62,821 bases of DNA from Natrarchaeobius oligotrophus (GCF_003841465.1 NZ_REFZ01000018.1:1-62821); one strand, 5' to 3'. Counted from the first letter of the stretch, positions 36,531-46,225 are shown. Notes: generated by a model not told the origin, from the sequence alone. Translations and numbers: made by a program.

Positions 36531-36932
36531 ATGAGTACGACGCCGTCTCCAGATCCCGAACCGACGATCGAACGCTGTCGACCCGCGGACGTCACCCCGG
36601 TGATCCTCGAGGCCGCAGATCTCGAGTCGACCGCGCCCGAGTACCTGCGAGATCTCAAACGCGAACTCGCCGATTCGGAGCTGGTGCCCGCGCGCTTGCG
36701 CGTCGAGGCGTGTTTCGACGAGGACTGTTCGCTCGCGACCCAGGACGAGGTCGACCGAATCAGAGGGTACGTTCGCGCCGGCTCGTTTCTCGGCGTCGGC
36801 TCCGTTACGGTCTCGATCGACCGCGTCGAAAACGCAGAGAAGGTCCGCCCGGCGCTCGCGGCGTGTGCCGAGCGCGCGGAACGTGAGGGCCTCGTCTTCG
36901 ACCTGGCTGGAGCCGTCGAATTCGAGCGCTGA
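36531..36932 (+). CDS. Conserved haloarchaeal hypothetical protein
   Basis: I do not recognise the family of this 133-residue protein. It contains an alpha-beta core: a helix EYLRDLKRELADSELVPARLRVEACF, the CFDEDCSLATQDEVDRIRGYVRAGSFLGVGSVTVSIDRVENAEKVRPAL stretch (given here by its ends at about 65-110), and a final strand LVFDLAGAVEFE. It ends 8 bases before the METTL5-type methyltransferase on the same strand, so the two share an operon and perhaps a role in rRNA modification. An ATG 24 bases upstream (36507) is an alternative start. Confidence 0.65.
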   Translation: MSTTPSPDPEPTIERCRPADVTPVILEAADLESTAPEYLRDLKRELADSELVPARLRVEACFDEDCSLATQDEVDRIRGYVRAGSFLGVGSVTVSIDRVENAEKVRPALAACAERAEREGLVFDLAGAVEFER

Positions 36933-36940
36933 CGACAGCG

Positions 36941-37579
36941 ATGGAGGCACCGTCGCGTCGTAGCCTCGCCCGGGCGCTCGAGTCGCTCGACGACTTCGCC
37001 GATCCGTCCGCGGAGCTCGAACAGTACCTCACACCGGCCGACCTCGCGGCCCACGTCTGTCACCTAGCGGGGTTGCAGGGCGACCTCGAGCGGCTCGTCG
37101 TCGATCTCGGTACCGGGACGGGCATGCTCGCGATCGCGGCGGCGCTTTCCGGAGCCGACTCCGTGGTCGGGATCGACGTCGATCGCGATGCGCTCGAACT
37201 GGCACGGGCCAACGCGGCGACGCTGGGTTCGGACCGCCGCCTGGATCGGTCGATCGACTGGATACGCGGCGACGTCACTCGACACCCGTTCTCCGGCATC
37301 GAGGCGACGGTCGTCTCCAACCCTCCCTTCGGCGCACAGCGGGGGAACCGTCACGCGGATCGGGCGTTTCTCGAGACCGCACGCGAGATCTCGACCGTCT
37401 CCTACACGGTTCACAACGAAGGGAGCGCCTCGTTCGTCGAATCGTTCGCCGGCGACGAGGGCGGCGACGTCACTCACGCCTTTCGAGCGGAGCTTCCGAT
37501 CGATCGCCGGTTCGACTTCCACACGGATCGGACGGAGACGCTCGCGGCCGAGGTGTTCAGGATCGAGTGGTCGGCGTAG
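36941..37579 (+). CDS. METTL5-type N6-adenine methyltransferase
   Basis: The 212-residue Rossmann-fold SAM-dependent methyltransferase has motif I VVDLGTGTGMLAIAAALSGA (about 51-70), an acidic residue in VVGIDVDRDALELA, and the catalytic NPPF in VVSNPPFGAQRGNRHADR. These are hallmarks of the METTL5 family, which makes m6A in small-subunit rRNA in eukaryotes; the archaeal substrate is inferred. Its last six codons and stop are the first unit of a 25-bp minisatellite that continues downstream. Confidence 0.85.
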   Translation: MEAPSRRSLARALESLDDFADPSAELEQYLTPADLAAHVCHLAGLQGDLERLVVDLGTGTGMLAIAAALSGADSVVGIDVDRDALELARANAATLGSDRRLDRSIDWIRGDVTRHPFSGIEATVVSNPPFGAQRGNRHADRAFLETAREISTVSYTVHNEGSASFVESFAGDEGGDVTHAFRAELPIDRRFDFHTDRTETLAAEVFRIEWSA

Positions 37580-37759
37580 GTTCCGGATCGAGTGGTCGGC
37601 GTAGGTTCAGGATCGAGTGGTCGGCGTAGGTTCAGGATCGAGTGGTCGGCGTAGGTTCAGGATCGAGTGGTCGGCGTAGGTTCAGGATCGAGTGGTCGGC
37701 GTAGGTTCAGGATCGAGTGGTCGGCGTAAATTTCGGAACGGGTAGTCGGCGTATCCCAC
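37560..37759. repeat. 25-bp minisatellite at the end of the METTL5 gene
   Basis: Eight tandem 25-bp units are present, GGATCGAGTGGTCGGCGTAG plus GTTCA, starting at 37560. Units 1-6 are almost identical, the seventh has AAATTTC at its end, and the eighth (from 37735) is degenerate. The first unit encodes the protein's C terminus (RIEWSA, stop). Because 25 is not a multiple of 3, later units put the stop in other frames. There are no spacers, so it is not CRISPR. Confidence 0.95.
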
Positions 37760-37775
37760 GTCACGCGAGCGCGCC

Positions 37776-39005
37776 TCACTCGAGGTGCTCGATCCGGGCG
37801 TACCGACCGGCCCGCCAGCCGACGACGACCGCGACGATCGTCCCGAGGCCGACGGCGACCGCGAACCCGACGGCGTACACCTCGAGCGGCGTCTGTAGGA
37901 CCTCTTCGAATCCGACGACGGAGACTGCGATGTGATTCAGTCCCCGCACGATCGGGACCGTGGCCGCGAGCCCGACGAGCCCTCCGAGGACGCCGATTCC
38001 GAGCCCCTGTGCACCGACCGTTCCTGCCAACACGCCACGGGAGAGCCCGATCGCTCGCAGGGCCGCAAGCTCGGTCCGCTGGTGGTACGTGACGAGCGCG
38101 AACAGGTTGACGGTGAGGACGACGCCGCCGACCACCGAGAGCCCGATCAGCGTGAGGCCGCTCGCGACGACGATCGGTCGTTCCTCGAGCATCGCCCCGA
38201 CCTGTTCCTCGCTGGTTCGAACGTCGTAGTCGGGGTACTCCTCGTCGAGTTCGTCTCTGACGGCGTCGCGGTCGGCGTCGTCGGTCACGTTCGCCGTGAT
38301 GAACGTCGATCGATCCGTTCCCGTCGTTCCGGCGACGGCCTGCAGATCGACCAGCGGGAGCGTCACGGCGTCCTGTCCGAGAAACTGCGAGTAGTACGAC
38401 GAAATCCCGACGACGGTGAACTCGTACTGTGGTGCCGACTCCCGGCTCGTCCCGACGTACACCGTCTCGCCGACGGAGACGTCGAGAGCGTCGGCGACCG
38501 CGGGATCGAGGACGATCTCCGACTGCTGGGGGGTCGTCGATCGCGCTCCGTCGTAGGCCGAGTCCGGCGTTTCGAAGCCACCACCCTCCTCGAAGTCGAA
38601 GCCGTCGTGGGTTCGTTGGACGCCGACGGCCGGCCTGCGCTCTAAGTCGTCCGGGTCAGTTCCGACGTATACGTCGTGCATCGCGATCGGTGACGCGCCG
38701 CTGATATCGTCGCGCTGGGTGAGTTCGGCTGCGATTCCGTGGGAGCCAACGACCGGATTTTCGGTTCCGCTGGCGGCCGGGTCGACCGGTTCGCTCGAGA
38801 GCCAGAGGTCGCGGTCGGCCGTGTCGAGGCCGTCTTCCCCCATCGCGACGACGCCTGCACCGAGGCTCGCGAGGAGGGTGACGGAAAGCACCGCGAGCGC
38901 GACCGCGAGGACGGCGAGCGCCGTCCGACTCGGCGACCGGCGCAACTGTGCGAACGCGATCCCGCCGACTGCCCGAATCTTGACCGAGCGCCTCCCCGCG
39001 CTCAT
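37776..39005 (-). CDS. FtsX/MacB-type ABC transporter permease (subunit 1)
   Basis: The 409-residue permease has an N-terminal membrane helix ([26 protein letters not shown]), a large extracellular MacB_PCD-like domain (about 45-270), and three C-terminal helices (VASGLTLIGLSVVGGVVLTVNLFALV; the ELAALRAIGLSRGVLAGTVGAQGLGIGVLGGLVG motif; a last helix before GWRAGRYARIEHLE). The ELAALRAIG coupling motif is the FtsX hallmark. It overlaps the next permease by 4 bases, and the two plus an ATPase form a LolCDE/MacB-like exporter whose substrate is unknown. Confidence 0.88.
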   Translation of the reverse strand: MSAGRRSVKIRAVGGIAFAQLRRSPSRTALAVLAVALAVLSVTLLASLGAGVVAMGEDGLDTADRDLWLSSEPVDPAASGTENPVVGSHGIAAELTQRDDISGASPIAMHDVYVGTDPDDLERRPAVGVQRTHDGFDFEEGGGFETPDSAYDGARSTTPQQSEIVLDPAVADALDVSVGETVYVGTSRESAPQYEFTVVGISSYYSQFLGQDAVTLPLVDLQAVAGTTGTDRSTFITANVTDDADRDAVRDELDEEYPDYDVRTSEEQVGAMLEERPIVVASGLTLIGLSVVGGVVLTVNLFALVTYHQRTELAALRAIGLSRGVLAGTVGAQGLGIGVLGGLVGLAATVPIVRGLNHIAVSVVGFEEVLQTPLEVYAVGFAVAVGLGTIVAVVVGWRAGRYARIEHLE

Positions 39006-40264
39006 CGGCCGACCTCCTCGAGCACGGACGTTCGCGCGGCGACGGCCAGCGGGTACGGAACGGCGATCACGGCGGAGACGAACGCCACGACGACGGCGTA
39101 GGGAACGAACGCCGGATGGACAAGCGCGACCGATCCCGACGCGACGGTGGCTGCGGCGATCGCGTTCACGGCGTAGATCCCGACGATCCCGAGGCCGGCG
39201 CCGACGAGCGCTCCGCACAGCGTCGTCGTGAGCGTCGAGATCGCGACGACCGAGAGCCGGCCGAACGTCGGAACGCCGATCGACTCGAGGACGGCGAGCG
39301 TCCGCCGATCCTCGTTGACCGTCATTCCCGCGGTCGTCGCGACGAACGACGTGCAGATCGCGATTCCGACGACGAGCGCGAGCACGCTCGTCGCGAACGC
39401 CAGGCCGTCGTCGAACAGCGACGACGGATCGGCGTCGCCGCTCGCCTCCGCCGTCGCCTCGGGGAAGGCGTCGGCCGCGCTCGATTCAGCCGCGGCCGGG
39501 TCTCCCCACACCAGGACGTCGCTCGCGAGTTCGGCGTCGTCGGCGCCGGCGAACGTCTGGAGTTCGCTCAGTTGCACGAGCGCAACCGGAGCGGCGGATT
39601 CGGAGTCGCGGTCGGTCTCCTCGACGGCCGCGACGGTCAGCGAGCGCTCCGGGGCCTCGTCCCCGTCCGGCCCGGGCACTTCGAGTTCGTCTCCCGCCTG
39701 GACCTCGAGCCGTTCGGCCGCCGCTCGGGATAGCACGATTTCGCCCGTCGGCGGTCCGTCGTAGCCTCCGTCCGCGTAGTGTGGGTCGCCCGGCTCGATC
39801 GAATCGGTCGGCAGGCCCGCGACCGTTCGAGACTCGTCGTCGGCGACGACGCCGACGAGCAAGATCGTTCGCGGCTCGTCGCTCTCTGCGGCCTGGAGGC
39901 GGCCCGTCTCGACGAGGACGGGCGAAGCGTGGTCGACCCCCTCGTGGGATCGAACCGCCTCGGCTCGTTCGTTCGCCCCGCCGATTCGCGGTCCCTCGAC
40001 GCCGTCGACCGCCGACAGCGTTCCGCTGTCTTCCGGGCCGATTCTGACCTCCGCGTCCGTCTCGCTCGTGACGCTGCCGTCCGCCAGCCCGAGCGCGATG
40101 CCGGTGACGATCACCAGCAGCGCGATCGTCAGCGCGACCGCGACGATCGTCGCCGCGATCCGCCCCGATCGGGTTCGTCTCGCCAGCGTCCACAGTCTGG
40201 CGAGCGAAAAGCCGACCAGACTGCGCCAGCGAGTCAGTCTGCTCCCGTCCGACTCATCCGCCAT
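39002..40264 (-). CDS. FtsX/MacB-type ABC transporter permease (subunit 2)
   Basis: The 420-residue partner permease has a first helix at about 38-60 (IVAVALTIALLVIVTGIALGLADG), an acidic extracellular domain (60-275), and three C-terminal helices with the coupling segment RTLAVLESIGVPTFGRLSVVA in place of the classical AxLRAxG. Two permeases with unlike sequences imply a heterodimer. It sits between the ATPase (11-base overlap) and subunit 1 (4-base overlap), so all three are co-translated. Confidence 0.87.
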   Translation of the reverse strand: MADESDGSRLTRWRSLVGFSLARLWTLARRTRSGRIAATIVAVALTIALLVIVTGIALGLADGSVTSETDAEVRIGPEDSGTLSAVDGVEGPRIGGANERAEAVRSHEGVDHASPVLVETGRLQAAESDEPRTILLVGVVADDESRTVAGLPTDSIEPGDPHYADGGYDGPPTGEIVLSRAAAERLEVQAGDELEVPGPDGDEAPERSLTVAAVEETDRDSESAAPVALVQLSELQTFAGADDAELASDVLVWGDPAAAESSAADAFPEATAEASGDADPSSLFDDGLAFATSVLALVVGIAICTSFVATTAGMTVNEDRRTLAVLESIGVPTFGRLSVVAISTLTTTLCGALVGAGLGIVGIYAVNAIAAATVASGSVALVHPAFVPYAVVVAFVSAVIAVPYPLAVAARTSVLEEVGR

Positions 40265-41018
40265 CTGAGACCACCACGCCGTCGCGTAGCGTTACCACCC
40301 GATCGGCGGCCGCCAGCGTGTCGTCGTCGTGAGACGCGATCACGACCGCCCGATCGTGACCGACGTCGGTCAACAGCTCGAGCACGTCGGTCCCCGTCGC
40401 CGTGTCGAGTTCGCCGGTCGGCTCGTCCGCGACGATGACGTCCGGATCCGCCGCCAGCGACCTGGCGATCGCGACGCGCTGGCGCTCCCCGCCGCTCAAC
40501 TCCCGCGGCAGGTGCGTCACCCGATCCGCGAGCCCGACCTGTTCGAGCAGCGCCGTTGCCCGGCTCCGTCGCTTCGATCGCGCAACGCCCAGTTGCACGA
40601 GCGGGAGCGCGACGTTCGCCCGTGCGGACAGCGACGGCAGGAGGTGAAACCGCTGAAAGACGATCCCGACGTGTCGTCGTCGCAGCCGAGTTCGCTCGCG
40701 ACTCGAGCGCGTCGCGAGATTCGTCCCGAGCACCTCGACGGAGCCGTCGGTCGGAACGAGCAACCCGGCGATCGCGTGCAGGATCGTCGACTTTCCGCTC
40801 CCGCTCGGTCCCTCCAGGCCGACGATTTCGCCTCGAGCACACGAGATCGTGACGTCCCGAAGCGCCGTCACCGTCCGGTCCGGTCCGGAGCCGAACCGCC
40901 CGCCGCCCGTCCCGTACTCGTGGGAAACGTTCTCGAGGCGGACGGGCACCGCCGACTCGGCTCGTCCGCTCGAGGACTCGGCTCTCGCGGGTGACTGCCG
41001 TAGTACACGTTGGATCAT
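40254..41018 (-). CDS. ABC transporter ATPase (LolD/MacB-like)
   Basis: The 254-residue ATPase powers the adjacent FtsX-type permeases. Walker A is GPSGSGKST, the Q-loop is IVFQRFHLLPSLSARANVALPLV, the signature is LSGGERQRVAIARSLA, Walker B is VIVADEPTGELD, and the switch His is in IASHDDD. The hallmark ADEPTGELD is that of the LolD/FtsE branch. The start at 41018 (MIQRVLR) is preferred; an ATG 12 codons earlier at 41054 is possible. Gene order: ATPase, permease 2, permease 1. Confidence 0.88.
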   Translation of the reverse strand: MIQRVLRQSPARAESSSGRAESAVPVRLENVSHEYGTGGGRFGSGPDRTVTALRDVTISCARGEIVGLEGPSGSGKSTILHAIAGLLVPTDGSVEVLGTNLATRSSRERTRLRRRHVGIVFQRFHLLPSLSARANVALPLVQLGVARSKRRSRATALLEQVGLADRVTHLPRELSGGERQRVAIARSLAADPDVIVADEPTGELDTATGTDVLELLTDVGHDRAVVIASHDDDTLAAADRVVTLRDGVVVSDGG

Positions 41019-41054
41019 CCGTCCAGTCTCAACCCACTCGTGTCGTCGCGCCAC

Positions 41055-41454
41055 CGGGTCATTGTTTCTGACCGGCTTCCCCGAACCACGCGATCGTTAA
41101 CCGAGCGGGGATAGTCCGCCGTCGCTACCCGTCCATCGCCGATCCAAAACGAGTCGAATCACGCACACTATCGGTCCCACTCGAGCGAGAATTCGGTTGT
41201 ACGTGGGCGTTTCGGGCGATTTGGGCGCCGTACGGAGGGGCGAACGCGGCTCGTCTTCGCGGCTCGTCGGTTTCGCGCCGCCGAAAAGACGGCCGAACGT
41301 CGCGAAACGTCCACGTACACGGAACAGTTCGTCCGTCCTACCGGTCGGTACGATTCGGCGTCTCCGCCGGCTGGCCGGCGACCGTCCGTTTCGCGTTCGA
41401 GTCGTCGCCGAAGGGAAGGGGATCGTACGATCTACGTTCGGGTCGCCGGGCGGG
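41055..41454. other. Intergenic region without recognisable gene
   Basis: These 400 bases lie between the rhomboid stop and the ATPase start. They should contain the exporter-operon promoter, but no clear TATA box stands out. The open frames here have shadow-like composition. Confidence 0.5.
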
Positions 41455-43251
41455 CTAGTTGTACGTCTCCTCGGTCGCGACCGGGACCGCAGTCCCGTTC
41501 GAACTCGCGTAGACGGTGCGGTCGTAGCGCTCGAACGCGAGTCCGCCCGCTTCGGTCGTCTCGTTTTCGCCGGGAATCGAAGCGCTCGCGTCCGCACCCG
41601 TTTCCAGCGACGTCACCTCGAGTGCGAACGAGCCCTCGTCGGGGACGACGCTCACGGTGTGGTTGTCGATCACCAACTCGGCCGTCGACTCGTTCGATTC
41701 GAAGGCCAGTCGACGGTCGTCACCGTCTTGCCACAGCCAGACCTGATAGACCGTCGCGTTGTCGGTCGGCGTCCAGCCGGCACGCTCGACGTGGACGGTC
41801 TCGCGCCACCCCGGTCCGCCGACCGTAACCGTCTCCGATCCCGAAAACTCGAGCTGACGGGCCGTCACCGCCTCGATCCAGAGGTTGCGCCGCTCGCTCG
41901 AGACGATGACGCCGTCGGCAACGAGTCCCCCGTCGTCCTCGATCGCTTCGACGCCGATGCCGGAGACGAGCTGGTGCTCGACGCCCTCGGCGTACTCGAT
42001 CGTGTAGTCTTCGACCTGAATCGACGGCCGGTCGGCCTCGCCTTCCCCGTCGAGGACGAGGAGATTGACCGGTACGGCGACGCCGGCGAGCACCGCCAGA
42101 ACGACCAGCACGACGGCGAACGCCGAACCCCGCGCCGAGATCGTCGACAGTCGCGAAGAGCGCCCGCGTCCGCCGCCCGCGACGATGTCGCGGATTCGCT
42201 CGAGGCGGTCCGCCGTTCCGTCGTCGCCTCGTCCGCCGCCCGCGAGTTCGAGCGGTCGAATCGCCGGCGGATCGACCCCGATCGAAGAGCCGCCGATTCG
42301 CTCGAGCAGCCGACGGGGGATCGCGGGTCCGTCCGGGCCGGAGACCGCGAGCGCGATCACGATCGCGAGCGTCGCGACGATCACGACGCCTGGCCCCTGA
42401 AAGAGGAGGTACGCGTTCCCCTCGCCGAACCAGTAGATCTGCCAGAGCCCCTTCGAGAACGCAAAGAGGAGAACGGCGAGCCAGATTCGGATCGCGCTCG
42501 GACGAGCGCCGCGGCGCTCGAGGAGCGCGAGTCCGAGAACGAGACCGATGAAAAAACCGAGTGCGTGACCCTGAATCGCGATTTCTGCCCACGACGGCGA
42601 CGACGGCGGTCTCGCCTCCGCAACGTAGACGAAGACCGGCGTGCGAAGCGACCGGTACAGCGTCGACAGCGCCGGCTGCAGTCCGATCGTCGCGATTAGC
42701 GTCGCGATCGGATACCTGACGATCGCGAAGCCGGCGAACGCGTAGACGAGGCCCGAAAAGCCGATGACGGGACCCAAGCTGAACAGGCTCGTCGTTACGC
42801 CGATCCCGAGTACGGCGGCCGGAAAGAGCACTAACGCGCGCATCCACGGATTCGCCCGCCACCACGGCAGGTCGCTGCCGTCGTCGGGGTAATGCCCCCA
42901 GACGTACTCCGCGAGGGGGGCGATCGCCACCGTCGCGATCAGGTTTCCGACGAGGTGACCGAAGCTGGCGTGCGAGAACGACGACGTGAGCATGCCGAGC
43001 GGGTAGAAGTACGACCACGCGCGGTAGGGAATCGTCACCGGATCGTAGAGGTTCGAGCGACCGCCCTGGACGAACAGGTAGACACAGAGGACGAACCCGA
43101 TCACGACCAGCGTCCCCCACGGGACGCCCAGCACGAAGCGGGCTCGGGCGACGTCCCGCCACCGTCGATCCGATCGATCGAGCCGATTCACGACCGCGAC
43201 GGACGCGACGAGCGCGAGGACGATCACCGCTGCGAGCGCGACCGAGAGCAT
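41455..43251 (-). CDS. Rhomboid-family intramembrane serine protease with C-terminal domain
   Basis: The 598-residue membrane protein has a rhomboid core of six or seven helices (about 40-320). It carries the HxxxN of TM2 (His99, Asn103 in HLVGN), the catalytic Ser166 in [11 protein letters not shown], and the catalytic His229 in [11 protein letters not shown] later helix ([23 protein letters not shown], about 395-415) leads to a C-terminal beta-rich domain of about 180 residues ending with [13 protein letters not shown], probably extracellular. The ATG at 43251 is supported by a TATATA box 24 bases upstream, shared with dph2. Confidence 0.85.
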   Translation of the reverse strand: MLSVALAAVIVLALVASVAVVNRLDRSDRRWRDVARARFVLGVPWGTLVVIGFVLCVYLFVQGGRSNLYDPVTIPYRAWSYFYPLGMLTSSFSHASFGHLVGNLIATVAIAPLAEYVWGHYPDDGSDLPWWRANPWMRALVLFPAAVLGIGVTTSLFSLGPVIGFSGLVYAFAGFAIVRYPIATLIATIGLQPALSTLYRSLRTPVFVYVAEARPPSSPSWAEIAIQGHALGFFIGLVLGLALLERRGARPSAIRIWLAVLLFAFSKGLWQIYWFGEGNAYLLFQGPGVVIVATLAIVIALAVSGPDGPAIPRRLLERIGGSSIGVDPPAIRPLELAGGGRGDDGTADRLERIRDIVAGGGRGRSSRLSTISARGSAFAVVLVVLAVLAGVAVPVNLLVLDGEGEADRPSIQVEDYTIEYAEGVEHQLVSGIGVEAIEDDGGLVADGVIVSSERRNLWIEAVTARQLEFSGSETVTVGGPGWRETVHVERAGWTPTDNATVYQVWLWQDGDDRRLAFESNESTAELVIDNHTVSVVPDEGSFALEVTSLETGADASASIPGENETTEAGGLAFERYDRTVYASSNGTAVPVATEETYN

Positions 43252-43275
43252 GTCCCTGTGGTTCGACCGAACGAC

Positions 43276-43296
43276 TATATACTGCACGCTGTCTCG
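43276..43296 (-). promoter_or_regulatory. Rhomboid gene promoter (21-bp element shared with dph2)
   Basis: It is identical over 21 bases to 33667-33687 and stands exactly 24 bases before the start codon in both places. The sequence outside the 21 bases is unrelated. Confidence 0.75.
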
Positions 43297-43348
43297 TTCG
43301 GCGTGCGAGACCACGTTCATCCGTGTCGTCGGCGATCGGCATCCGCGG

Positions 43349-43408
43349 ATACGGTCTGCTGTCCGTCAGTCCCCCCACAGCCGCGACCGGCCAGCGGATA
43401 TCCCGTAC
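43349..43408. repeat. Decayed inverted-repeat element, copy C
   Basis: It begins ATACGGTCTGCTGTCCGTCAG, closely matching the left end of copy B at 49216, and continues with a degraded hairpin and a remnant GGATATCCCGTAC right end. It is shorter than the 82-bp copies. It lies between the divergent rhomboid and rpoL genes. Confidence 0.6.
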
Positions 43409-43485
43409 ACAACGACAGCAGCCCGTACGAATCGACCGCAGACGGCTTCGAAAAGTACAAGCGGCCGACGGACGGACCAGTGGAT

Positions 43486-43770
43486 ATGGAACTACGGGTC
43501 ACCGAGAGCAGCGAGGACGAACTCTCGATCGAGATCACCGGCGAAGATCACACGTTCATGAACGTCCTCAAGGGGACGCTGCTCGAACACGACGACGTGA
43601 GTGCAGCGACCTACGACATGAATCCCGAACAGTCCGGCGGACAGACCGATCCCGTGTTGACGATCAAGACCGAAGGCGGCGTCGACCCCCTCGATGCGCT
43701 CGAGGACGCCGCGGTCGACGTTCGCGAAAAGGCGGTCTCGTTCCGCGAGGCGTTCGAGGCGGCGGCCTAG
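43486..43770 (+). CDS. rpoL: DNA-directed RNA polymerase subunit L
   Basis: This is the Rpb11-like subunit that pairs with RpoD for polymerase assembly. The 94-residue product has the family core [34 protein letters not shown] and [21 protein letters not shown]. The length is normal. The ATG at 43486 starts MELRVTE. It converges with the cupin gene, with the two stop codons overlapping by 4 bases. Confidence 0.95.
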   Translation: MELRVTESSEDELSIEITGEDHTFMNVLKGTLLEHDDVSAATYDMNPEQSGGQTDPVLTIKTEGGVDPLDALEDAAVDVREKAVSFREAFEAAA

Positions 43771-44249
43771 TCCTCCCAGTAGTCGACGTCGTCGTCGATC
43801 CGATAAAACCCGTGAAGCGATCGCTCGTCTCCGCCTGGCGGTGAACCCACGAACACGCCCAGTTTCTCCGTTTCGGGATAGACGGTCACGTCCGGTTCGA
43901 CCATCGTCGAGATCGCGAGGTAGCGAAGCGGCTCGTCGCCGTCGTTGACCACGCGGTGGCCGCCCGATTCGTCGGCCGGAAACGCAGCGTAGTCCCCTTC
44001 GCCAATCGGGTAGCTCTCGCCGTCCAGCCGGAGCGTTCCGGTTCCCGACAGCACGAACATCGCCTCCTCGTTCGCCGTGTGGTAGTGGTACGGCCAGGAT
44101 CGACGGCCGGCCGGTAGCTCGTAGAGGCTACAGCCCAGCTGGTCGCCCTCGACCGCCGCTCCGAGCTGTTTGCGCCTGAACCCGACGTCGTCGCGCTCGA
44201 GCGTCGACCACTCGAGGTCCGACTCGTTGATCGGTTCCATACGCGACAC
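43767..44249 (-). CDS. Cupin-domain protein
   Basis: The 160-residue cupin has motif 1 [20 protein letters not shown] (His, His, Glu metal ligands) and motif 2 [20 protein letters not shown] with the last His. The family includes isomerases and metal-dependent dioxygenases; the specific role is unknown. It overlaps the end of rpoL on the other strand. The ATG at 44249 is used; a second ATG three codons later (MEPINESDL) fits as well. Confidence 0.85.
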   Translation of the reverse strand: MSRMEPINESDLEWSTLERDDVGFRRKQLGAAVEGDQLGCSLYELPAGRRSWPYHYHTANEEAMFVLSGTGTLRLDGESYPIGEGDYAAFPADESGGHRVVNDGDEPLRYLAISTMVEPDVTVYPETEKLGVFVGSPPGGDERSLHGFYRIDDDVDYWED

Positions 44250-44349
44250 TTGGCGCTCGCGTTGATAATTCCCCGCGATCTAGAACCAACCCGTTCGCGA
44301 CGAGCGGCTCCCGCAGTTACCGGCGGGGACGAAACCGGTAACGGACCAC

Positions 44350-45186
44350 CTAACACGCGACGTAAAAGACGTAGACGTCACCTTCGGGGCCGACGTGGAC
44401 GTCGATTCCCTCGCCGTCGTGGCCGGTGCGCACGTCGGATTCGATGCTCGAGGCGAGCAGTCGATCGGCGATCGCGTCCGCGAGCGCTTCCTCGTCGTCG
44501 TACTCCTCGATCGATGCGCCGGCCAGCGGTAGCTGACCGCCGACTGGCTCCCCGACGCAGTCGGCTCCGAAGTCGCCCGGCCCCGCCGAGTTCGGTCTCG
44601 CGTCCTCGTACTCGACGGCCAGGAACGCCCGGTTCTGATACTCGGCGTACGCGACGAGTCCCCCGTCGAGAGCGCGAGGCTCGCCGCCTCCGCCGTCGCG
44701 TTCGGCCTCGAGCCGTTCGTGAACGCCCTCCGCGGTGGCGTCGAGATCGATTCCGGCGGCCTGTGAGCCCTCGCCCGGAGCGTCAGGCGGGGACGGTGCG
44801 CCGATTCCGGGCAGGATCGTCGGCGACAGGATTCCGGTCGCAAACAGCATCGCGACTACCCCGACGACGGCGAAAACCGGCGCGTACGGTTTCGCCACCT
44901 CGAGCCAGCTCGGCGTCTCCAGCTCGCTGTCGACGTCGGCGTACGTTTGCTCGACCTTCTCGAGGTCGTGGTTGTGACAGCGCGAACAGGGCGGATTGTT
45001 CCGCACGTGATCTCGCCCGCACTCCGTACACCGCCAGACGTAGGTCGTTCCGGTGTCGACGGTCCGGGGGCCCCGATCCTCGTCGGCGCGGACGATCGCC
45101 TCCTCGAAGGCGTTGTGTCCGCACTCGTCGCAGGGTGGGTCGTTCTCGGCGTGGGGTTTCCCACACCACGTGCACCGCCACTTCAC
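44350..45186 (-). CDS. Double zinc-ribbon membrane protein
   Basis: The 278-residue protein starts with two zinc ribbons: CTWCGKPHAENDPPCDECGH (residues 4-23) and CTECGRDHVRNNPPCSRC (about 51-68). One membrane helix follows (VFAVVGVVAMLFATGILSPTI, about 103-123), then an extracellular or lumenal C-terminal domain (140-278) with a CAP-like helix start (AEGVHERLEAERD) and strands to YVFYVAC. The start is a GTG at 45186 because the first ribbon begins at codon 4; the upstream ATG at 45240 would add 18 non-conserved residues. Confidence 0.72.
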   Translation of the reverse strand: MKWRCTWCGKPHAENDPPCDECGHNAFEEAIVRADEDRGPRTVDTGTTYVWRCTECGRDHVRNNPPCSRCHNHDLEKVEQTYADVDSELETPSWLEVAKPYAPVFAVVGVVAMLFATGILSPTILPGIGAPSPPDAPGEGSQAAGIDLDATAEGVHERLEAERDGGGGEPRALDGGLVAYAEYQNRAFLAVEYEDARPNSAGPGDFGADCVGEPVGGQLPLAGASIEEYDDEEALADAIADRLLASSIESDVRTGHDGEGIDVHVGPEGDVYVFYVAC

Positions 45187-45279
45187 TGTTTGAACGGGAC
45201 GACCGCGAGAATATAAGGGTATTGGAAGGTGCGCTCGCACGCTCCGACCGCTCGAGTCGATCGAGGACCGGTCGTCCGA

Positions 45280-46098
45280 CTACGACAGCCTGACGGGAAC
45301 GCCGCGCTCGTCGAGGTGGGCTTTCGTCTCCTCGATCGAGTACTCGTCGAAGTGAAAGATCGACGCCGCCAGCCCGGCGTCCGCACCGGCCTCGGTGAAC
45401 ACGTCGTACATGTCCTCGGGACCGCCACAGCCCGAGGAAGCGATGACGGGCGTGTCGACGACGTCACAGACCCCGCGCGTCAGCGCCAGGTCGTAGCCGT
45501 CTTTGGTGCCGTCTTTGTCGATCGAGTTGACGAACAGTTCGCCCGCGCCGCGGGCTTCGGCCTCGGCGGCCCACTCGAGGACGTCGATGCCGGTCCCCTC
45601 CCGGCCCCCCTTTTTGGTGCACTCGAACCAGCAGGATTCGCCGTCGTCCTCGACGTAGTGTTCGCCGCCCTCGTCGAAGCGCCGTCTGGCGTCGACGCTG
45701 ATGACGATGCACTGGCTGCCGAAGGCGCGCGCCCCCTCGTTGACGAGCGTCGGGCGCTCGAGAGCGCCGGTCGTGATCGACACCTTGTCCGCGCCCGCTC
45801 GAAGCGTCTCCCGGATGTCGTCGGTCGTCCGGATTCCGCCGCCGACGGTCAGCGGAATGAACACCTCGTCGGCGACGCGCTCGACGACGTCGAGCATCGT
45901 CTCGCGCCCCTCGGCCGAGGCGGTGATGTCGAGAAAGACGAACTCGTCGGCCCCCGCCTCGTTGTACGCCTTCGCCATCTCCACGGGGTCGCCGGTGTAC
46001 TCGAGGTCCTCGAAGTGGACGCCGGTGTAGACGGCCGGATTCCCGTCGTCGTCCAGGTCGACGTCGATACACGGGATGATTCGCTTGGTCAGCACCAT
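45280..46098 (-). CDS. hisF: Imidazole glycerol phosphate synthase subunit HisF
   Basis: This cyclase of histidine biosynthesis works with HisH. The 272-residue TIM barrel starts [20 protein letters not shown], with the catalytic Asp in the CIDVD strand. It also has [34 protein letters not shown], the second catalytic region [10 protein letters not shown] and [12 protein letters not shown] 20-residue insertion ([22 protein letters not shown]) follows the second catalytic Asp, as in other haloarchaea. hisH and the other his genes are not nearby, so the pathway genes are dispersed. Confidence 0.95.
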   Translation of the reverse strand: MVLTKRIIPCIDVDLDDDGNPAVYTGVHFEDLEYTGDPVEMAKAYNEAGADEFVFLDITASAEGRETMLDVVERVADEVFIPLTVGGGIRTTDDIRETLRAGADKVSITTGALERPTLVNEGARAFGSQCIVISVDARRRFDEGGEHYVEDDGESCWFECTKKGGREGTGIDVLEWAAEAEARGAGELFVNSIDKDGTKDGYDLALTRGVCDVVDTPVIASSGCGGPEDMYDVFTEAGADAGLAASIFHFDEYSIEETKAHLDERGVPVRLS

Positions 46099-46225
46099 TT
46101 CGTACGCGCCCGTTCGATCCGAGGGTAGTAAAGGGGTCCGAATGGCGGGTGTGACGACCCCGGTCGGCGGTCGTGACCGGTTGACTCGCGAAAAAGCCGG
46201 GCTGCGAGATCCAGATTCGTTCGTC

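Noticed and set aside
37560-37759. Tandem 25-bp units as a CRISPR array
   Set aside because: Units are head-to-tail with no unique spacers and no cas genes are nearby.
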